From Desulfovibrio desulfuricans (GTDB lineage Bacteria; Desulfobacterota; Desulfovibrionia; Desulfovibrionales; Desulfovibrionaceae), in the NCBI RefSeq assembly GCF_004801255.1, contig NZ_CP036295.1:248001-312000 (forward strand): 64,000 nt of DNA, read 5' to 3'. Under the pieces are notes generated by a model. The model searched no databases and was not told where the DNA came from. It was given only the letters and a program-made list of their open reading frames with translations. Below, piece after piece: positions 57,701 through 63,700 of the stretch. Within the stretch, counting starts at the first letter, position 1. Every line of letters begins with the position of its first letter. A program made the position numbers and the translations under genes.

Positions 57701-60700
57701 GGCCCACATAGCGGATACGGTGGGCACCACCACGGCGAGCATCGGCCTTGCGCAGCACGACAACGGCGTGACGGCCACCATCAGCCTTGAGCACGCGCCG
57801 CAGCACGACACGCAGATCACCTATACGGTCAACGGCGTGGAGCACACGGCCATGATCAAGGGCGGGGAGACCTCCACCACGGCCGACCTCGGCAATCTGG
57901 TGGCCAGCAACCCCTACGGCACGCCCACCAACTTTACGGCCGCAGTCACGGCAGTGGACAACAATTCGGCCAACTTTGAAAACGTGAGCAACGGTAGCCC
58001 GACCACGGCCAGCTTTACGCCCGTGCCGGTGCCGACCACGGCCAGCATCACGGGTGTGGACACGGTGGAAGGCACCAAGGACGTGACCTTCAACGTGGCG
58101 CTGAGCAACGTGCCCAAGGGCGGCAGCGCCACGGCGGTGATCACGGTTGCGGGCAAGGATTACGACGTTGCCATCGGCGCAGACGGCAAGGGCGCGCTGA
58201 CCATCGCCAACCCCAATGCCGAGGACGTGTACAAGGACGCCAGCGACCTTGCGGCCACGGTCAAGAGCGTGACCGGCGGCGGTTACAGCCAGGTTGTGAC
58301 CGGAGCGGAAGGCTCGGCCCACATAGCGGATACGGTGGGCACCACCACGGCGAGCATCGGTCTTGCGCAGCACGACAACGGCGTGACGGCCACCATCAGC
58401 CTTGAGCACGCGCCGCAGCACGACACGCAGATCACCTATACGGTCAACGGCGTGGAGCACACGGCCACCATCAAGGGCGGGGAGACCTCCACCACGGCCG
58501 ACCTCGGCAATCTGGTGGCCAGCAACCCCTACGGCACGCCTACCAACTTTACGGCCGCGGTCACGGCAGTGGACAACAATTCGGCCAACTTTGAGGCAGT
58601 GAGCAACGGCGCGCCGACCACGGCCAGCTTTACGCCGGTGACGGTGCCGACCACGGCCAGCATCACGGGTGTGGACACGGTGGAAGGCACCAAGGACGTG
58701 ACCTTCAACGTGGCGCTGAGCAACGTGCCCAAGGGCGGCAGCGCCACGGCGGTGATCACGGTTGCGGGCAAGGATTACGACGTTGCCATCGGCGCAGACG
58801 GCAAGGGCGCGCTGACCGTCGCCAACCCCAATGCCGAGGACGTGTACAAGGACGCCAGCGACCTTGCGGCCACGGTCAAGAGCGTGACCGGCGGCGGTTA
58901 CAGCCAGGTGGTGACCGGAGCGGAAGGCTCGGCCCACATAGCGGATACGGTGGGCACCACCACGGCGAGCATCGGCCTTGCGCAGCACGACAATGGCGTG
59001 ACGGCCACCATCAGCCTTGAGCACGCGCCGCAGCACGACACGCAGATCACCTATACGGTCAACGGCGTGGAGCACACGGCCATGATCAAGGGCGGGGAGA
59101 CCTCCACCACGGCCGACCTCGGCAATCTGGTGGCCAGCAACCCCTACGGCACGCCCACCAACGTTACGGCCGCTGTCACGGCAGTGGACAACAATTCGGC
59201 CAATTTCGAGGCAGTGAGCAACGGTAGCCCGACCACGGCCAGCTTTACGCCGGTGACGGTGCCGACCACGGCCAGCATCACGGGTGTGGACACGGTGGAA
59301 GGCACGAAGGACGTGACCTTCAACGTGGAGCTGAGCAACAAGCCGCAGGCTGGCACCACGGCCACGGCGGTGATCACGGTTGCGGGCAAGGATTATGACG
59401 TCGCCATCGGCGCAGACGGCAAGGGCACGCTGACCATCGCCAACCCCAATGCCGAGGACGTGTACAAGGACGCCAGCGACCTTGCGGCCACGGTCAAGAG
59501 CGTGACCGGCGGCGGTTACAGCCAGGTGGTGACCGGAGCGGAAGGCTCGGCCCACATAGCGGATACGGTGGGCACCACCACGGCGAGCATCGGCCTTGCG
59601 CAGCACGACAACGGCGTGACGGCCACCATCAGCCTTGAGCACGCGCCGCAGCACGACACGCAGATCACCTATACGGTCAACGGCGTGGAGCACACGGCCA
59701 TGATCAAGGGCGGGGAGACCTCCACCACGGCCGACCTCGGCAATCTGGTGGCCAGCAACCCCTACGGCACGCCCACCAACTTTACGGCCGCAGTCACGGC
59801 AGTGGACAACAATTCGGCCAACTTTGAAAACGTGAGCAACGGTAGCCCGACCACGGCCAGCTTTACGCCCGTGCCGGTGCCGACCACGGCCAGCATCACG
59901 GGTGTGGACACGGTGGAAGGCACCAAGGACGTGACCTTCAACGTGGCGCTGAGCAACGTGCCCAAGGGCGGCAGCGCCACGGCGGTGATCACGGTTGCGG
60001 GCAAGGATTACGACGTTGCCATCGGCGCAGACGGCAAGGGCGCGCTGACCATCGCCAACCCCAATGCCGAGGACGTGTACAAGGACGCCAGCGACCTTGC
60101 GGCCACGGTCAAGAGCGTGACCGGCGGCGGTTACAGCCAGGTTGTGACCGGAGCGGAAGGCTCGGCCCACATAGCGGATACGGTGGGCACCACCACGGCG
60201 AGCATCGGTCTTGCGCAGCACGACAACGGCGTGACGGCCACCATCAGCCTTGAGCACGCGCCGCAGCACGACACGCAGATCACCTATACGGTCAACGGCG
60301 TGGAGCACACGGCCATGATCAAGGGCGGGGAGACCTCCACCACGGCCGACCTCGGCAATCTGGTGGCCAGCAACCCCTACGGCACGCCTACCAACTTTAC
60401 GGCCGCGGTCACGGCAGTGGACAACAGCTCGGCCAACTTTGAGGCAGTGAGCAACGGCGCGCCGACCACGGCCAGCTTTACGCCGGTGACGGTGCCGACC
60501 ACGGCCAGCATCACGGGTGTGGACACGGTGGAAGGCACCAAGGACGTGACCTTCAACGTGGCGCTGAGCAACGTGCCCAAGGGCGGCAGCGCCACGGCGG
60601 TGATCACGGTTGCGGGCAAGGATTACGACGTTGCCATCGGCGCAGACGGCAAGGGCGCGCTGACCGTCGCCAACCCCAATGCCGAGGACGTGTACAAGGA

Positions 60701-63700
60701 CGCCAGCGACCTTGCGGCCACGGTCAAGAGCGTGACCGGCGGCGGTTACAGCCAGGTGGTGACCGGAGCGGAAGGCTCGGCCCACATAGCGGATACGGTG
60801 GGCACCACCACGGCGAGCATCGGCCTTGCGCAGCACGACAATGGCGTGACGGCCACCATCAGCCTTGAGCACGCGCCGCAGCACGACACGCAGATCACCT
60901 ATACGGTCAACGGCGTGGAGCACACGGCCATGATCAAGGGCGGGGAGACCTCCACCACGGCCGACCTCGGCAATCTGGTGGCCAGCAACCCCTACGGCAC
61001 GCCCACCAACGTTACGGCCGCTGTCACGGCAGTGGACAACAATTCGGCCAATTTCGAGGCAGTGAGCAACGGTAGCCCGACCACGGCCAGCTTTACGCCG
61101 GTGACGGTGCCGACCACGGCCAGCATCACGGGTGTGGACACGGTGGAAGGCACGAAGGACGTGACCTTCAACGTGGAGCTGAGCAACAAGCCGCAGGCTG
61201 GCACCACGGCCACGGCGGTGATCACGGTTGCGGGCAAGGATTATGACGTCGCCATCGGCGCAGACGGCAAGGGCACGCTGACCATCGCCAACCCCAATGC
61301 CGAGGACGTGTACAAGGACGCCAGCGACCTTGCGGCCACGGTCAAGAGCGTGACCGGCGGCGGTTACAGCCAGGTGGTGACCGGAGCGGAAGGCTCGGCC
61401 CACATAGCGGATACGGTGGACACCACCACGGCGAGCATCGGCCTTGCGCAGCACGACAACGGCGTGACGGCCACCATCAGCCTTGAGCACGCGCCGCAGC
61501 ACGACACGCAGATCACCTATACGGTCAACGGCGTGGAGCACACGGCCATGATCAAGGGCGGGGAAACCTCCACCACGGCCGACCTCGGCAATCTGGTGGC
61601 CAGCAACCCCTCGCTGGTTACCGTCAGCGCCCAGATCACAAATGTCACGGGCGGCAACTTTGAAGACGTCAAGTGGAGCACGACCTCAACCGATCTCAGG
61701 CTTGATCACCCGGTGTTGGTGGGCAACAGCGGCGTTACGGTGAATGAAAATGACCTGCCTGGCGGCACAAGCCCGGATGCCCCTGCACTGGTGCAGACGG
61801 GAACCGTGACGGTTACCGCGCAGGACGGTGTTTCGAATATCAAGATCGGCGACACCCTTGTGTACAGCAACGGGGCGCTGGTCAGCGGCGCTGTGGCGAG
61901 GGTTTCAGGTGGGGAACTTTCCGTAACCGGATTTAATGCGACTACGGGAGAGTTGAGCTACTCGTTTAAGCTTGCGGGCAGTCTGAGCCACGACAAGGCA
62001 ACCCATGATGCGAGCTTGAACAACACGGTTTCGGTCACGGTCACAGACCGCGACGGCGATACCGGCACCGGCAACGTCAGCATAACCGTGCTTGACGACG
62101 CTCCCAGGGCCGCCGTTACAACCACAAGCACGACAACCAATACTTCAATTGGCAGCGATATCCCCATCAGGTTTGTCTACTCGGAAATGGATGGATACAA
62201 CAAAATTGGACATACCATGCCCAAGGGCGACATCAACAGCGCCAATGACTTTCCTGACTATGTAAAGGATGCCATGCAGGGGGTCACGGTATCTTCCGCC
62301 ACTGTTACGTACGCCGGCACTTCTGCCATCGGCAGTATTGTCAGCGGCGGCACGCTGTATTCAAAAAATATGAGCGGCGGCAATGCCTATAATATGACCT
62401 ACGACGGGCTTGGCGTAGATACGGACAAAAATTCGGGAGTTGATACCCGTACGGATCTTGGCTGGGAATCAATAGGAAACTCCACCGACCGCCTTGGTGA
62501 AATAAATTTTGCCAAGACAAGCGGTTATGGCGTTTCTGAAGCAGTGGTCTTTGACCTGCCCAGCGGTAAGACGGCCTCTTCATTCTCCATTTCACTCGGC
62601 GCCATGGAGGCTGGGGAAAATGAAGTCGCCCTGATATCGTTTTACCGCAACGGCGTGCTTGTCAATGCCATCAAGGCCGCTGCAACTGATACCAGCACCG
62701 CAGTGCAGAACTTTACCTTCAGCAGTTCTGCAATCGGCGGTGCATACGACAAGGTTGTTGTTTCCGCGCTCGATGACAAGAATACCTCGTCCTCGGACAA
62801 CAGCGATTTTACTATTCAGGCTGTGACGTTTGGCGGAGCCTCAACCGGGGTTCTCGAAACCGCAACAGGCACCGTGTCTGGCGTGAGCGCCGACGGCATC
62901 GCCTCCATAGCCTTTGACAGCGGGCATTCACAGGTCACGCTTGCTGGCGGGGCCATAATGACGCTTGCCGTCTCGAGCGACGGCAAGTCGGTCACTGGTT
63001 CTGTGGGCGGCAGCACCTACTTTACTGCCACGCTCAGCGGCGTAGTGAACGGTCAGGCAACCTGGACCTTTAACCAGGTGCACGGCTTTGAAGTTCCCAG
63101 CGGGGCTTCGTTGCTAAACTTTACGGTCACGGACGGCGACGGCGACGTCACCACGGCCGCCACCACCCCCGCCACCATAACAACGCCGCCGGTTGCAATG
63201 GCGGATACGGATACGGTCAACCATGGCGATTCGGTGGTGCACGGCAATGTGCTGACCAACGATTTTGATGCCGACGGCAACCACATCGCTGTGGTTGGGG
63301 TAAGCGCGGGCAGTGATGCCACAACCTCCACAGCGGCGGGAAGCACCGTTGCCGGGCAGTACGGTTCAATTACCATCAATGCCGACGGCAGCTACAGCTA
63401 CAACCTCGACAACAGCAATGCCGCCGTCAAGGGCATGGACGGAGCGAGCCTGACGGATACCTTTAACTACAGGATATCCGACGGCCACGGCGGGTACTCT
63501 ACCACAACGTTGAAGGTGAACATCAATGACGGCAAGTACAGCGTTGACGCAAAAAATGGCGATACAACCATCAGCGGCGGCAGCGGCAGCGACGTGCTGG
63601 TGGGCGACGCCGGCGGTACCAGCACCTCTATTGTGCACGGGGTTTCTCCGGTCAACTACGATGTATGCATCATCCTTGATACGTCAGGAAGCATGGGCGA

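Larger units (their letters stand above)
43233..61609 (+). repeat. array of 30 tandem 615/618-bp coding units
   Basis: Units begin at an ACG codon in the phase TASITGVDTVEG; the first is at 43233, the third at 44466 and the thirtieth, incomplete, at 61116. Length alternates between 615 and 618 bases because one loop is either NVPKGGSATA or NKPQPGTTATA (sometimes NKPQAGTTATA). Units 1 and 2 are more diverged (for example AHIDLTQTGNAVKAI); units 3-30 are nearly identical in DNA, which points to recent growth by recombination. Each unit has two halves of about 100 residues that look distantly related (ITVAGKDYDVAI against YTVNGVEHTAMI). Confidence 0.95.

Noticed and set aside
44342..61237. Series of 80-81 codon minus-strand frames spaced 615/618 bases
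   Set aside because: They recur once per repeat unit and are antisense shadows of the adhesin. They were useful only as markers for comparing units.
43500..61541. Minus-strand open frame of 6013 codons opposite the adhesin
   Set aside because: It is a mirror of the repeat array: one stop-free antisense frame in the unit stays open when the unit is repeated. The product is a repeated His/Arg/Gly/Val string without a plausible fold, and the plus frame has clear adhesin domains and a start signal.
43233..61609. CRISPR array or satellite-like noncoding repeat as explanation of the 615-base periodicity
   Set aside because: The repeats are far too long for CRISPR, have no spacers and keep a single open reading frame with protein-level constraint.
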